64,000 nt of DNA from Vibrio sagamiensis NBRC 104589 (GCF_007990935.1 NZ_BJXJ01000005.1:62001-126000); one strand, 5' to 3'. Positions 8,644 through 19,600 are shown, counted from the stretch's first letter. Notes: generated from the letters alone by a model not told the origin. Program-made: numbers and translations.

Positions 8644-10098
8644 ATGGATTTTCTATTTATTAAACCGTTAGTCCGATGTGCATTTTTGTTGGGATTTTTA
8701 TTGTCGATACAAACTGTCATGGCGAAAGAACGTAAGGTAATTGTTGTTGGTGCTGGGTTATCTGGCTTAACGACAGCGTATGAGCTTGAGCAAAAGGGCT
8801 ATAAGGTTATTCTGCTTGAAGCTGGGGAACGAGTCGGCGGTAGAATTGGGACGTTCGATATAGGAAATCAGCATGGTGAAATAGGAGGAGAATTACTGGA
8901 TGATAGCAGTATTCAATCTGAAATATTTCGATACGCTGAACAATTTGATGTGGAGATTGTTGATGTTGGTTATGAAGATGATATTGAACAGGGAGCCTAT
9001 TTCATTGATGGCCGCCTGATCCCTTATAGTCAATTTGTTCAAGATTATTCTTCAGAAGTGAGTGAAGAAATAGCAAGATTTAAAGCGGAATTAAAAGATC
9101 TTGCCAATCATGTTCCAGATCATACAAAGCCGAACCTTGCCCCTAATGCAAATAAGTTGGATTTACTTACTGCTCAAGATTGGATTAATCAATTGGCTTT
9201 ATCACCGAGCGCGAAAAAAATTGCAGAGCATATCATTCGTTCGGAATACAATGAGCCGAGTCGAGTTTCTTTATTATGGTTATCTCATCAGGCCAAAGTA
9301 TATGAAATGGCCAATGACGATCAAATTGAAATCAAACGCTTTTTAAAAGGGGGGAGGGCATTTGCACGAGCATTTGTCGATAATATATCTGGCCCCATAT
9401 TACTCAATCATCGAGTGACTAAAATTACTCAGTCTTTAAAAGAGATAAATGTTATTGCTGCAGATCGACAGTTTGATGCAGATTTTGTGGTTATTACTGT
9501 GCCGTTACCCGTTTTAAATAAGATTGAATTTGAGCCAGAATTAAGCGAGTGGAAACAAAGAGCAGCGGATAACATCAGCTATGGTTCTCATACCAAAGTT
9601 TTACTTAAATACAGTAAACGTTTTTGGCTCGAGCAAGGCTTGGGTGGCGATGTATTATCTACTTTACCAATTGGTTGGCTGTGGGAATCTAGTGAGCATC
9701 AAGCTGGAGAAGGCGGCATTTTGGTCGCGTATACTTCCGGTGATTTTGCCCGTTCTCAAGACCATTGGAATGATAACGACATTATTGATGACCGTATTAC
9801 TCAAATAGATTCGATGTACCCTGGATCCAAAGCTTACTTCGAGTCTGGTTCTGTATTTGCTTGGGATCGAGAACCTAATACAAAAGGCGGTTTCGTAGCA
9901 TATGGTCCCGGTGAAATAACCCAATATTGGAATGCTTTCCTCAATCCTGACGGAAAAATTTACTTTGCAGGGGAGCACACGGCTTTCGATTATATTGGTT
10001 ATCTAGAAGGAGCGATACGAAGTGGTATACGCGTTGCTGAGCAAATACAACAAGATGACACACCAGCAAGAAAGATTTTATTAAAAGAAGAGAGATGA
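8644..10098 (+). CDS. Secreted FAD-dependent amine oxidase (flavin monoamine oxidase family)
   Basis: A 484-residue flavoenzyme. An N-terminal hydrophobic segment (about 10-27, ending TVMAKE) looks like a signal peptide or membrane anchor and is followed at once by the dinucleotide-binding motif VVGAGLSGLTTAYEL and the ERVGGRIGT motif that contacts FAD. The C-terminal FAGEHTAFDYIGYLEGAIRSG is the second FAD-contacting block of the monoamine oxidase, polyamine oxidase and L-amino-acid oxidase superfamily. The substrate cannot be told from sequence. An exported flavoprotein without a Tat Arg pair is slightly odd; an anchored cytoplasmic or periplasmic form is possible. It stands alone, with long non-coding stretches on both sides. 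Confidence 0.82.
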   Translation: MDFLFIKPLVRCAFLLGFLLSIQTVMAKERKVIVVGAGLSGLTTAYELEQKGYKVILLEAGERVGGRIGTFDIGNQHGEIGGELLDDSSIQSEIFRYAEQFDVEIVDVGYEDDIEQGAYFIDGRLIPYSQFVQDYSSEVSEEIARFKAELKDLANHVPDHTKPNLAPNANKLDLLTAQDWINQLALSPSAKKIAEHIIRSEYNEPSRVSLLWLSHQAKVYEMANDDQIEIKRFLKGGRAFARAFVDNISGPILLNHRVTKITQSLKEINVIAADRQFDADFVVITVPLPVLNKIEFEPELSEWKQRAADNISYGSHTKVLLKYSKRFWLEQGLGGDVLSTLPIGWLWESSEHQAGEGGILVAYTSGDFARSQDHWNDNDIIDDRITQIDSMYPGSKAYFESGSVFAWDREPNTKGGFVAYGPGEITQYWNAFLNPDGKIYFAGEHTAFDYIGYLEGAIRSGIRVAEQIQQDDTPARKILLKEER

Positions 10099-10265
10099 GG
10101 CTCAGTAAGGCTCGCCGCTGACTTTTAGCGATTAACGAGAACAAAGATATACGTGATTCAGTTTGTGCTACAAGGACAACAAGAATTTATGGTGAGAAAT
10201 TGGTTTTTAATAACAACAAGGTTACAATACCCAGATCAAAGGAAGTTGCGTAGAGCAAAAGAGCA

Positions 10266-11327
10266 ATGAGCCACATATTAGATAAAATCAAAACTGTATA
10301 CCCTTTCCCACCTAAACCAACACCATTGAGTGAGCAAGAGCAAGCTGACTACGTTGAGAAGATCAAAAAACTACTCAAAGAGCAAGATGCGGTATTGATC
10401 GCTCACTACTATACTGACCCAGAAATTCAAGCTTTGGCTGAAGCTACGGGTGGATTTGTTGGTGACTCTTTGGAAATGGCCAAATTTGGTAACCGTCACC
10501 CTGCAAGTACATTGATCATCGGTGGAGTTCGTTTTATGGGGGAGTCTGCAAAAATACTCACACCAGAAAAGCGTATTCTAATGCCAACTTTAGAGGCGGA
10601 ATGTTCTTTGGACCTTGGTTGCCCAGTGGATGAATTCAGTGAGTTTTGTGACGCTCATCCTGATCACACAGTCGTGGTATATGCGAATACGTCTGCGGCA
10701 GTAAAAGCGCGAGCAGATTGGGTCGTTACCTCTAGTATTGCTCTGGATATTGTTGAGCACCTTGATTCTCAAGGAAAGCCTATTATTTGGGGACCGGATC
10801 GTCATTTGGGAGCTTACATTGCAAACAAAACGGGCGCAGAGATGCTTCTGTGGCATGCAGAATGTGTGGTTCATGATGAGTTTTCGGCAGATGCCTTACG
10901 CAAAATGAAGCATGTCTATCCGGATGCAGCGATTCTTGTTCACCCGGAATCACCCTCAAGTGTTGTCGAGCTTGCCGACGCTGTTGGTTCCACCAGCCAA
11001 CTCATTAAAGCAGCCAAAGAGTTACCCCATTCTAAAATGATTGTGGCAACAGACAAAGGCATCTTCTACAAAATGCAGCAACTAGTGCCAGAAAAAGAAT
11101 TAATTGAAGCACCTACTGCAGGGGCAGGTGCGACGTGTCGAAGTTGCGCTCATTGTCCTTGGATGGCGATGAATGGCTTAAAAGCAATAGAAAAAGCACT
11201 ACGTGAAGGTGGTGCAGAGCATGAAATCTTTGTTGATGAAGCAATACGTGTCAAGTCATTGATTCCATTAAATCGCATGCTAGACTTTGCTGAACAGCTT
11301 AATATGGATACTAAAGGCAACGCATAA
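10266..11327 (+). CDS. nadA: Quinolinate synthase NadA
   Basis: A 353-residue cytoplasmic enzyme that condenses iminoaspartate with dihydroxyacetone phosphate to give quinolinate in NAD synthesis. The three [4Fe-4S] cysteines can be seen in [15 protein letters not shown] and [10 protein letters not shown]. The blocks [37 protein letters not shown] and [12 protein letters not shown] are diagnostic. The length matches E. coli NadA. It is monocistronic with respect to the divergent functions on either side. Confidence 0.97.
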   Translation: MSHILDKIKTVYPFPPKPTPLSEQEQADYVEKIKKLLKEQDAVLIAHYYTDPEIQALAEATGGFVGDSLEMAKFGNRHPASTLIIGGVRFMGESAKILTPEKRILMPTLEAECSLDLGCPVDEFSEFCDAHPDHTVVVYANTSAAVKARADWVVTSSIALDIVEHLDSQGKPIIWGPDRHLGAYIANKTGAEMLLWHAECVVHDEFSADALRKMKHVYPDAAILVHPESPSSVVELADAVGSTSQLIKAAKELPHSKMIVATDKGIFYKMQQLVPEKELIEAPTAGAGATCRSCAHCPWMAMNGLKAIEKALREGGAEHEIFVDEAIRVKSLIPLNRMLDFAEQLNMDTKGNA

Positions 11328-11365
11328 TGCTATGCTAGGTCACTTGGATAATGCATCAATAATCA

Positions 11366-12433
11366 ATGGTCGAATGGAAGCTTATGTCTACCTGGTTAAT
11401 TTTAAAAAAATGGCTGAGTGTTCATCTTTTTAAGTTAAGTAATCGTAACTTGGTCATCATCAGCATGGTGTATATCTTGCTGTCATGGTTTTTGTTACGC
11501 TTGTCAGGAGAGCACGCCTTAACTGACAACGTGTCGAATTTTGTTTACTACTTAATGGTAACAGCTTCAACGGTGGGGTATGGCGACCAATCTCCAACAA
11601 CAGACATAGGGAAATGGGTTGTCGTTTTGTTGGTGATACCTGGCGGGTTAAGTTTATTTGCGGCAATTTTAGGCAGAGCTGCTGGTGGAGCGATAGAGTA
11701 CTGGCGAGCTGGTGTATTAGGGAAGCGGAGAGTAAGAGTGGATAATCATATCGTATTATTAGGGTGGAATGGTGCACGGACTATGCACTTGATTCGAATG
11801 CTACAGCACGAAGAAGCAGGCAAGCGTCCTATCGTACTGTGCAGCCGCTCAGAGATTGAAAACCCTCTGCCGGGAGAAATTGGTTTTATCAAAGTAACCA
11901 GTTATACCGATGCTCAAGAGATGAAAAATGCTAACATTACCTCTGCTAGCTGTATTATCGTTGATAATTTAAGTGATGATATTACGCTTTCAGCCGCATT
12001 ATATTGCGCATCGATAAACCCAGAAGCTCATTTGCTTGCCTATTTTAAAGATGATGCATTAGGTCGTTTACTGAGTCAGCATTGTCCAAAAGCAGAATGT
12101 ATTCCCGCAGTAGGGGCTGAAATGCTGGCAAAAGCTGCCGTAGATCCAGGTTCTAGTGCTTTGCACCAAGAATTGCTCGCTTCGACAAGAGGGATGACTC
12201 AATATTCTGTTCAGTACCCTGACGATCAACTTCCCGCCAAGGTAGGAACGTTGTTTAGTTTTATGAAACATCACCACCAGGCGACTTTGATTGCTCTCGA
12301 CCTTGGTCAAGGTATTGAGCTTAATCCTGACTTAGAGGTAGTAGTTAGCCCTAAAACTCGATTGTTTTATATTGCGGATGAACGTATTGATGACTTTTCT
12401 TGGTCAGATATGCATCGTCTTTTCTCAAGCTAA
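11366..12433 (+). CDS. Potassium channel family protein with RCK (TrkA-N-like) domain
   Basis: About 355 residues. Two transmembrane helices (about 28-47 and 88-106) flank a pore loop with the potassium selectivity filter TVGYGD. The cytoplasmic part begins with a Rossmann-like RCK domain (HIVLLGWNGARTMHLIRML). The 2TM-plus-RCK plan is that of MthK/Kch-like channels regulated by a ligand such as nucleotide or calcium; the ligand is unknown. The first ATG has no ribosome site; an in-frame ATG at 11384 follows GGAAG closely and may be the true start. Inner-membrane location is expected. Confidence 0.88.
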   Translation: MVEWKLMSTWLILKKWLSVHLFKLSNRNLVIISMVYILLSWFLLRLSGEHALTDNVSNFVYYLMVTASTVGYGDQSPTTDIGKWVVVLLVIPGGLSLFAAILGRAAGGAIEYWRAGVLGKRRVRVDNHIVLLGWNGARTMHLIRMLQHEEAGKRPIVLCSRSEIENPLPGEIGFIKVTSYTDAQEMKNANITSASCIIVDNLSDDITLSAALYCASINPEAHLLAYFKDDALGRLLSQHCPKAECIPAVGAEMLAKAAVDPGSSALHQELLASTRGMTQYSVQYPDDQLPAKVGTLFSFMKHHHQATLIALDLGQGIELNPDLEVVVSPKTRLFYIADERIDDFSWSDMHRLFSS

Positions 12434-12499
12434 ATTATGTCTGATTTTAGCTGTTGAAGGTTTGATCATCCAAAGTTGAATGGTCAGAATTGGGTTAAT

Positions 12500-12529
12500 A
12501 AAAAGCGCCCGAATGTGGGGCGCCTTTTT
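12500..12529. terminator. Bidirectional terminator between the channel and UPF0149 genes
   Basis: AAAAAGCGCCC pairs with GGGCGCCTTTTT across a short loop. It has A and T tracts on the two sides and lies between two convergent genes. Confidence 0.85.
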
Positions 12530-12585
12530 ATTGGTTGAATCACTTATATACCCAAACACCTTGATGTTATCGGGTATAACCGCAG

Positions 12586-13155
12586 TTATTGGGATTCCGC
12601 TAGCATCACACCACGTTGAGTTAGGCCACTGAGCATCATAGGGATCGCATTAAATATTTCTTCAAACTGATCTAAGCCTTCCATGCCTTGCTCAGCAAGA
12701 GAAGCAATGGTAGTTTCTGGATCATAAAGCATCGTCAGTGATAGCAGTACCCCACCTAGCAGAGCACTATCTTCACTATCTTGCGGCATCAATGTTTCCC
12801 AATCGTCACGCGTTAATTGCCAACCTTGTAAAACACCTTCACAAAAATCACGAGCACTTGCTGACACAATATCTTGTTCATCCAGCGTGCAGGCTTCAGG
12901 CCATTGCCAGTTACTTTCAAGTAACATTGGACGAGCATTATTCCAAATTTGGATGACTTCATCGATGTAAAGCTCAAGCTGCTCACCATCAGAAAATGGT
13001 GCAGTTTCTTCACCGCCCCATAGGAAGGGTAGCCACTCCTGTGGGTTGAGCACATTAGGAGCACAAGCCATCGCTGTGACGAAGCCTTGAGTTTTTGCAA
13101 GGTTGAGAAGTTTTCCATCAAGTTCTGGAAGAGTGAGGATGTCTTGTAGTTTCAA
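12586..13155 (-). CDS. UPF0149 (YgfB/YecA-like) protein
   Basis: About 189 residues if started at the TTG chosen here. The blocks GFVTAMACAPNVLNPQEWLPFLWGG and DFCEGVLQGWQLTRDDWETL are characteristic of the UPF0149 family, an all-helical cytoplasmic group of poorly known function; no C-terminal SEC-C zinc tail is present, unlike some YecA proteins. The frame stays open upstream to an ATG at 13257, but that would overlap the divergent histidine kinase start and add a hydrophobic leader not seen in the family. The family's usual length of about 190 residues supports the internal TTG, although its ribosome site is weak. Confidence 0.75.
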   Translation of the reverse strand: MKLQDILTLPELDGKLLNLAKTQGFVTAMACAPNVLNPQEWLPFLWGGEETAPFSDGEQLELYIDEVIQIWNNARPMLLESNWQWPEACTLDEQDIVSASARDFCEGVLQGWQLTRDDWETLMPQDSEDSALLGGVLLSLTMLYDPETTIASLAEQGMEGLDQFEEIFNAIPMMLSGLTQRGVMLAESQ

Positions 13156-13245
13156 AATAGAATACCATTTGTTAACGAGGTGGTGAATGACTACTATCTT
13201 ACCAATCAATGCAACATAAATCGATATTAGGCAGAGTACAGGTAT

Positions 13246-15438
13246 ATGGAAATACACTCATCGCTAAGAAGAAAAAGCATATTCGCTCTAACGGCATACT
13301 TATGTTTCTTTATTGCTACCATAGGTACAGTGGTTTATGTTGTGGTTGAGCCTCCGGTTCGCGCTAGACTAGAACGAAACTTAGATCTTCGAACTCAATT
13401 GCTTGCGTCTCAGATAGATGCGCCTTTGACCAGTTCCGTGGGGTTATTACAAAGTCTTGTTGGGCTTGGGCAGACTGCAGAATCAGCGGTAAATCTGAAA
13501 GAAGCGATTCCGCAGTTAATCAAAATGAGTGATGAAATTATTGTCAGTGGTGGCTTATGGCCGACTCCACAAAAATCGGCAGAACGTAAACATTATACTA
13601 GTTTGTTTTTTAATAAAGCCAATAATCACCAACTTGATCAAGTCCACTCTTATAATAATCCTGAATCAAATGGATATGACAATGAGCCTTGGTATCAATC
13701 GGTAGCAGGCGCGCCAGAGGGGACGGTACGTTGGTCTGAAGTATATATTGATATGTTCACTCAGGTTCAAATGATTACCGCTTCTGCGCCTTATTATCAG
13801 TCTGGTGCATTTGCAGGGGTGGCAACGGTGGATATTTCTCTTACCGCATTGGTTAATTTTATCAAGGCCCAGAGTCGTCATTATTCACTAGGTGTTGTGA
13901 TTCGTGATAGTGAATCTCATGTGGTGTTGGAACATAATTTTCACTTAACCAAAGGAATCTACATTAGCCAATTGAAGTTTGGTGCGTTTAATTGGCAGAT
14001 GGATGTAGTGAATGCCAATATTCAAGTGGCTGAGCAAGTGTTTAAACAGGTGATGAGTGTCGAGCGTGGCATTATTCCTTTTTTACTACTGTGTGTGATG
14101 GTTGGCTACTATTTATTGACCCATTACATTGTCAAGCCGATCGTAAGTATTGCCCATCAAGTGGACCGCTCAAAAGCGGGAGATGTTATCGATATTGGTT
14201 ATCACAGTGAAGATGAAATAGGGCAGTTAATCAATAAATTTAATGAGAAGACCAGTCACTTAGAAAAAGAGCGAGTTAAGGCTCAAGCATCAACAAATGC
14301 GAAAACCGCTTTTTTAGCTACCCTTTCACATGAAATTCGAACGCCGATGAATGGTGTTCTTGGTAGTGCACAAATCTTACTTAAAACACCACTAAGCGAT
14401 GAACAAAGAAATACTCTGACGTCACTCTATGATTCTGGTGATCATATGATGACCTTACTTAACGAAATTCTCGATTACTCTAAAATTGAACAAGGGCATC
14501 TGGAATTCGATAATACCCCATTTCCGATTGAATCGATTTTGGGCAGTATTAAGAGTGTTTACCATACTCTTTGTATCGAAAAAGGGCTGCAGTTTAGAGT
14601 AACCTCCAATATAAAGCCTGGCCGTTGGTATCAAAATGACAAGGCAAGGTTACGTCAAGTATTATTTAATTTACTTAACAATGCCGTTAAGTTTACTGAA
14701 CATGGTTTTGTGGAAGTCGAATTTATTGAACACATCAAGCAAGATCTCGCTTGGCTTACGATCAATGTAAGAGACAGTGGTATTGGGATCAGTAAAGAAG
14801 CACAAGCGCGTATCTTTAGACCATTTGAACAAGCGGAATCCTCCACGACACGGCGATTTGGTGGGACAGGTCTTGGTCTTACCATTGTTCAAAAGATCGT
14901 AGAATACATGGGAGGAACGATTCGTGTGCAAAGTCATCAAAGTGTCGGCAGTACTTTTAGCGTTGAACTGCCATGTACGCTATGTGAACCACGGGAATTT
15001 GAGTCTGTGGTTACCCATAAACTCGACTGTACTGGCCTGAGAGCCCTAGTCGTAGAAGATAACCGTACTAATACCATCATCATAGAAACCTTCTTAAAAG
15101 AAAAAGGATTTGTTTGTGACAGTGTGGTCAATGGTCAGCAAGCGGTTGAGCAGATCGAAAAGCAACAATACGATCTCATACTAATGGATAATCACATGCC
15201 AATCATGGATGGTATCACGGCGATCGCGATGATCAGGAACATGGAAACACCGAGTCGATCGGTTCTGATCTTTGGTTGTACCGCAGACGTGTTTAAAGAA
15301 ACCCAAGAACGTATGCTCGGTGCAGGTGCGGATCATATTATCGCTAAGCCAATCGTAGAATCTGAGCTCAGTGATGCTTTATATCGACATTCCGCCTTAC
15401 TCTTTCAGTACCAGACTCAACCGGATTTAACGTCATGA
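13246..15438 (+). CDS. Hybrid sensor histidine kinase with periplasmic sensor and receiver domain
   Basis: A 730-residue inner-membrane protein. TM1 (about 12-32) and TM2 (about 278-298) enclose a periplasmic sensor of about 245 residues that resembles a Cache/PDC domain (GGLWPTP, YDNEPWYQ, ATVDISL). A HAMP linker, a HisKA domain with the phospho-acceptor in LSHEIRTPMNG (about residue 361), a HATPase domain (NLLNNAVKF, DSGIGIS, GGTGLGL) and a C-terminal receiver (LVVEDNRTN, phospho-acceptor Asp in LILMDNHMP, about 648, and the conserved Lys in IAKPI) follow. No Hpt domain is seen, so phosphate must pass to a separate Hpt protein. The Cache sensor suggests a small extracellular ligand. No partner gene lies beside it. 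Confidence 0.93.
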   Translation: MEIHSSLRRKSIFALTAYLCFFIATIGTVVYVVVEPPVRARLERNLDLRTQLLASQIDAPLTSSVGLLQSLVGLGQTAESAVNLKEAIPQLIKMSDEIIVSGGLWPTPQKSAERKHYTSLFFNKANNHQLDQVHSYNNPESNGYDNEPWYQSVAGAPEGTVRWSEVYIDMFTQVQMITASAPYYQSGAFAGVATVDISLTALVNFIKAQSRHYSLGVVIRDSESHVVLEHNFHLTKGIYISQLKFGAFNWQMDVVNANIQVAEQVFKQVMSVERGIIPFLLLCVMVGYYLLTHYIVKPIVSIAHQVDRSKAGDVIDIGYHSEDEIGQLINKFNEKTSHLEKERVKAQASTNAKTAFLATLSHEIRTPMNGVLGSAQILLKTPLSDEQRNTLTSLYDSGDHMMTLLNEILDYSKIEQGHLEFDNTPFPIESILGSIKSVYHTLCIEKGLQFRVTSNIKPGRWYQNDKARLRQVLFNLLNNAVKFTEHGFVEVEFIEHIKQDLAWLTINVRDSGIGISKEAQARIFRPFEQAESSTTRRFGGTGLGLTIVQKIVEYMGGTIRVQSHQSVGSTFSVELPCTLCEPREFESVVTHKLDCTGLRALVVEDNRTNTIIIETFLKEKGFVCDSVVNGQQAVEQIEKQQYDLILMDNHMPIMDGITAIAMIRNMETPSRSVLIFGCTADVFKETQERMLGAGADHIIAKPIVESELSDALYRHSALLFQYQTQPDLTS

Positions 15439-15465
15439 GGCCTAAAACACGCCATGCCGCTTCGT

Positions 15466-15534
15466 TGTCTTCCTTGAATTCGACTCAGTGACCTCGCTCT
15501 GAATCAAGCATCTTGAGGTCACTTGGGTATATTG
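15466..15534. repeat. Palindromic intergenic repeat of the Vibrio type
   Basis: AGTGACCTC and GAGGTCACTT form inverted arms about 20 bases apart within a segment rich in TTGAATTCGACTCAG and GGGTATAT. A degenerate relative (AAGTGACCTCAAACATCTTG) lies near 56505. From memory, similar elements are dispersed between genes in many vibrios; a genome count would confirm this. Confidence 0.5.
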
Positions 15535-15606
15535 ACTTACATTTGCACAATTTAGCCATATAGTAAGCAAGTAGACTCAAAAATACATTTTTATTTGTAT
15601 TTAGCC

Positions 15607-15635
15607 TTGACCATCAGGCACATAATCATTAAATT
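15607..15635 (+). promoter_or_regulatory. Promoter of the tRNA-Ser gene
   Basis: TTGACC and TAAATT are spaced 17 bases apart and followed by a GC-rich discriminator (GCCCC), typical of a stringently controlled stable-RNA promoter. The tRNA begins about 36 bases downstream. Confidence 0.7.
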
Positions 15636-15671
15636 AAGCCCCGTCAGCCGCAACGAGGTTGATAAAAATTC

Positions 15672-15759
15672 GGTGAGTTGTCCGAGTGGCTGAAGGAGCA
15701 CGCCTGGAAAGTGTGTATACGGCAACGTATCGAGAGTTCGAATCTCTCACTCACCGCCA
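15672..15759 (+). tRNA. tRNA-Ser (anticodon GGA)
   Basis: An 88-nt class II tRNA. The acceptor arms GGTGAGT and ACTCACC pair, followed by discriminator G and an encoded CCA. The anticodon loop contains CTGGAAA with anticodon GGA at 15706-15708. A long variable arm (GTATACGGCAACGTAT) and the T-loop GTTCGAATC are present. Its 3' end adjoins a region of degraded coding DNA. Confidence 0.97.
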
Positions 15760-15765
15760 CATTCT

Positions 15766-15797
15766 AAAAAAAAGACGTCCTAGGACGTCTTTTTTTG
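15766..15797 (+). terminator. Rho-independent terminator of tRNA-Ser
   Basis: A near-perfect stem AGACGTCC / GGACGTCT flanked by A8 and T7 tracts, starting seven bases after the tRNA CCA. Confidence 0.95.
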
Positions 15798-15949
15798 TAT
15801 CTTATCATTTCCCTTATCATCTCCGTCACTTTAACGCGCTAACCCACTCTTATATTTCGATCTTAAAGGCTTGAAAACTGTTTTTCCGACTTTGAAAGCA
15901 TGAATGATGCTATATTTCCGCCTAATAATACAGCGTTCAATAAGGCACC

Positions 15950-16233
15950 CTCTTAACGAAAAGCGAAGACGTTTTTAAGTACCACGAGGACAAGCTCGTG
16001 ATCTTATTGCAACTGTCATATTTAAAGGCGACATCAATGAAAGCTCGACGGGCAAATTCCTCGTTGATATTACGGATTCGGTAAGCTGGTCTTCTAATGA
16101 TAACGATGTATTCAGACCGTGCAAGTTTAGATGACGAGCATAAGTCAAGAAGCATGGAAATCGGTGGCACCGAGTACGAAGATGCAGATTGGAGCTATTT
16201 AGCGGCTTTATGTGTTCGAGAAGAAGTCAATTA
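15950..16233 (+). pseudogene. Degraded coding remnant downstream of tRNA-Ser
   Basis: No intact ORF is present, but protein-like segments run in successive plus frames: KSEDVFKYHEDKL, then RDLIATVIFKGDINESS through FLVDITDSVSWSSNDNDVF, then YSDRASLDDEHKSR through YEDADWSYLAALCVREEVN ending at TAA (about 16233). The shifts between frames suggest a former gene broken by small indels. I do not recognise the family. A terminator follows. Lying just after a tRNA gene, it may be the residue of an integrated element. Confidence 0.4.
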
Positions 16234-16301
16234 ACCCGTAACCAGATACAAAAGGCTTGAGCGAGCGTTCAAAGCCCAAAAGGTTGAATAATTAAGATGA
16301 A

Positions 16302-16329
16302 GCCTCAGCAGCAATGCTGGGGTTTTTTG
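16302..16329 (+). terminator. Rho-independent terminator at the left edge of the defence island
   Basis: CCTCAGCA and TGCTGGGG form a stem around a GCAA loop, followed by T6. It would end transcription of the degraded gene upstream. Confidence 0.75.
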
Positions 16330-16335
16330 GTTCTG
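16306..16335 (+). repeat. Left copy of an imperfect 30-bp repeat flanking the island
   Basis: CAGCAGCAATG followed by a T-run and TTCTG. A 29-base relative lies at 30046-30074 in the same orientation with about 25 matching positions and one gap. The two copies enclose the helicase, mrr and hsd/ptu genes. Both coincide with terminator-like structures, so convergent origin is possible. Confidence 0.45.
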
Positions 16336-16611
16336 AGTATTTTGACTTGGAGGACTTATAGATATTTTATGAGATACGATTTCATAATGTTCCATAAAAT
16401 GTCTGAAAGCGCTTACTTCGAGTCATACTCAGGTTTAGATTATGTTTTCACAGAGAGAACCGTGTTTAGCTTTAAGATAATTTAATACCGCTTTGTTTTT
16501 AGGGAGCCGTCACACTATCTCATTCTTTTATCGTTCTTAATCGCCTTATGCAACCAGTCTGTATATTATTGTAACTATATGATATTTGATGGTATTGATA
16601 GGCGTTAATTC

Positions 16612-19600
16612 GTGGATAGCAGAAAAGAAGATTCGATAAATATATTAAAAGCTTGGCATTTAGTAGAGTTTTTCCAAGCCTACTCAGTACCAGACAAAGA
16701 TGAAAGTAAAATTGCACCAGTAAACGTGTCCGCTCACGAGTTGCAGTCACATGGCAATTACCTACTTCCGTGGTTAACCCCCGCGGCTCGTGAGCAGCTC
16801 GGCCTGACTCCAGGAAAAAAGTGTGTTTATACCCTATATCTAGGATTGTTCGATAAATCGGCTATAGATAAAAAAGTTGCAGAGTATTTTTCTACCAACC
16901 GCCAAGAGGATTGCTTCTCTGAAGAGATAGAGCAAAGAAGAGATAATGAGGGAGCATCTTGTTTTGCTAAATTGATGTTGGATGAGTTCGGTACTCCTCG
17001 ACTCGATACCTTTTCGGTAAGTACGCTGCCTTGGGCTCTAGCAGAGTTACTAGAGGGAAGAGCTGGGAGTATATCTCAGGAAAGATTTGATAGTCGGTGT
17101 GACGATCTTAACGAGTTTGTGGATCGCTGGGAAGACACCTTGCCTAACCACCCTAGCTCAGAGGGAAGGCATACTCTTTGTGTGAAAAGCCTCATGTGCT
17201 TGGTTGAGGGGCTTTACCAATGGGCTGGTATTTCTAATCAAGATTTGTTGCTTTCAGAGAACTCAAAGGTTTACCCGTTTCAAATGGCTTTTTATGAGTA
17301 TGAGGCGAAGTCAGACAATCTTTTGGAGAACAAAAAGGCTCCAGGAAAAATTGAAGACGATAATGACGATTCATCTAAAGAAGACGAATCTCAGTTACCT
17401 ATTCTAAACAGCTTTTATATTCGAGATATAGAGCGGGCCATTAATGCGATTTCCACTGGCAGGGCCAGCCAACCCCTTCAAACCTACTTGGGACAATCCA
17501 GTCATAAGCATGTTGATCTGTATACCAACGATTCGATACCGTTGATTCATAATCACTTGAACCCCAAAGAAACACCAGAAGGTAGATGGTTCACAGAACC
17601 TGCGCATAACATGTCTTTAATGCAGCAGTTTGCGATCAATACGGTATTCAAGGAACTCAAAACAGGTGGCGTGATCTCTGTTAATGGTCCTCCAGGCACA
17701 GGTAAAACGACGTTACTGCGGGATATAATTGCGCAAAATATTGTTGAGAGAGCGAAAGTATTAGCTTCCTTTTCGAAAGCTAGCGATGGGTTAAGTCCAG
17801 AAGGGTTCCTTGTTAAAGAACTTACTGACTTTGAAATGGTCGTGGCGTCATCGAATAATGCCGCCGTTGAAAATATCTCAAAAGAGCTTCCCCAAGCAAA
17901 GTCGATAGCTGGCAGATACGCTGATACCAGTTTTTTTCGTTCTGTAGCAAATCAAGTTAGTGCTGATGAAAAGAAAGGTCGTTTACAACCTTTGGACGAT
18001 AAAAAACAGAGCTGGGGAAATATCTCTGCTGCCATGGGGGCTTATAAAAAGAGGCAAAGGTTTCTCGATCGCTTTTTCTTTAAATATCACTATGAAAAAG
18101 GCAATGAGCCAGCGGTTAGAGAACCTTCTTTGGACTTCTTGAATTTTTGGCAATATCGCTCAACTTATACCGGGCCCTCATTTCACATTGCCAAAAGGAC
18201 CTTTAACGATAAGTTATCTCATTTCTATGAATTGAATGACAAGTTAGCCTATTTTGATAGCCTGCAAAAGACTTTCGATGAAAATCAATTTGATGCTGAT
18301 TTACATCAAATGAACCTAGTTCTAAATGAGCTAGAAAGCCATGCTCAAACGCTCTCTGTAGAGCTAGATGTTCTTAGTTCAAAAAAGAATGTAGAAGTGA
18401 GAAGGGAAGAAGAAATTTCAATTTCCCTTGAACTATTGAAGGTTAACTCGCCTGGTTGGTTTAGTCGGTTCTTTAATACTAAGAAAAATAAACAACATAA
18501 GGCTTCACTATCTCAAAAACTCCGTGAGTACGAAAATGTCAAAAAATCTATTCGCTTGATTATTGGTAATGTTGATTCCAAAGAAATCGAGAGAAAAGGG
18601 TGTACAAAGAAAATTTTACAGCAGCAGGTTGATATCCAATCCAAAGAGCTTGAAAAGCAGAAGCTTTTAGATGAGTTAAATGCCTATAGAACGGAATTTA
18701 AAGGGTATCACTTACCTGAAGTGACTGATGATATCGAGGGACATGATAGGCAGAGGCACGCATGCTGGCAGCACGAGACCATCAATGCACTTCGATCTGA
18801 TATATACTCGGCTGCGTTACAGCTTCATGAGGCTTGGCTGATAGAAGCTAGTAAGCAAAGTACCTTCCGAACCCAGATAGTTAAAATCAATGATGTTGTA
18901 TTAGGTAAGAATAGCGAAAATGCCCTGGCTATTTGGCAGATACTATTTATGTTTGTCCCCGTGGTTTCGACGACTTTTGCTTCATTGGGAAATATGTTTT
19001 CTAAGTTGCCCCCAGACTCTCTAGGTTGGCTTATGATTGATGAGGCAGGGCAAGCCATACCTCAAGCTGCGGTAGGCGGCTTACTTCGTGCTAAGCGAGC
19101 GGTGGTTGTTGGAGACCCTTTGCAAATCGAACCTGTGTTTACATCGCCACCAGAGCTGATTGACTACTTAATGAAATCCAAGTTGCAAGAGGAATCTGAG
19201 AAGTGGGACCCTTGTATGTGGTCAGTTCAGACTTTAGCCGATCGCGTTAATCCATATGGCTGTATGATAGATATGGCTGGTGAAGAACAATGGATAGGCA
19301 TACCGTTATGGGTACATCGTAGATGTATCGAGCCAATGTTTAGCATTTCGAATGAAATAGCTTACAACAACCGAATGATACATGGCTCTGACAACGATAA
19401 AGACGTTGAGCCAAGAACTCATAAGGCCTTAGGACACAATCGATGGAATGATTCACAAGGAGACTGTGTACTCAAACAATACAAACGTGAGTTGGGTGAA
19501 GATGTTAAAGCTCTTTTACTCGAATTAGCAGTGCAGAATGGCGACTTAAGCAGCATCTATCTAATAACGCCATTTAAAGCGGTAAGAAAAGAGTTGAAAG

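Noticed and set aside
13156..13257. Upstream extension of the UPF0149 gene
   Set aside because: It would overlap the divergent kinase start and add a hydrophobic leader not typical of the family.
16297..16485. 62-codon plus-strand ORF after the remnant
   Set aside because: It begins inside the terminator stem, lacks a ribosome site and has no protein-like composition.
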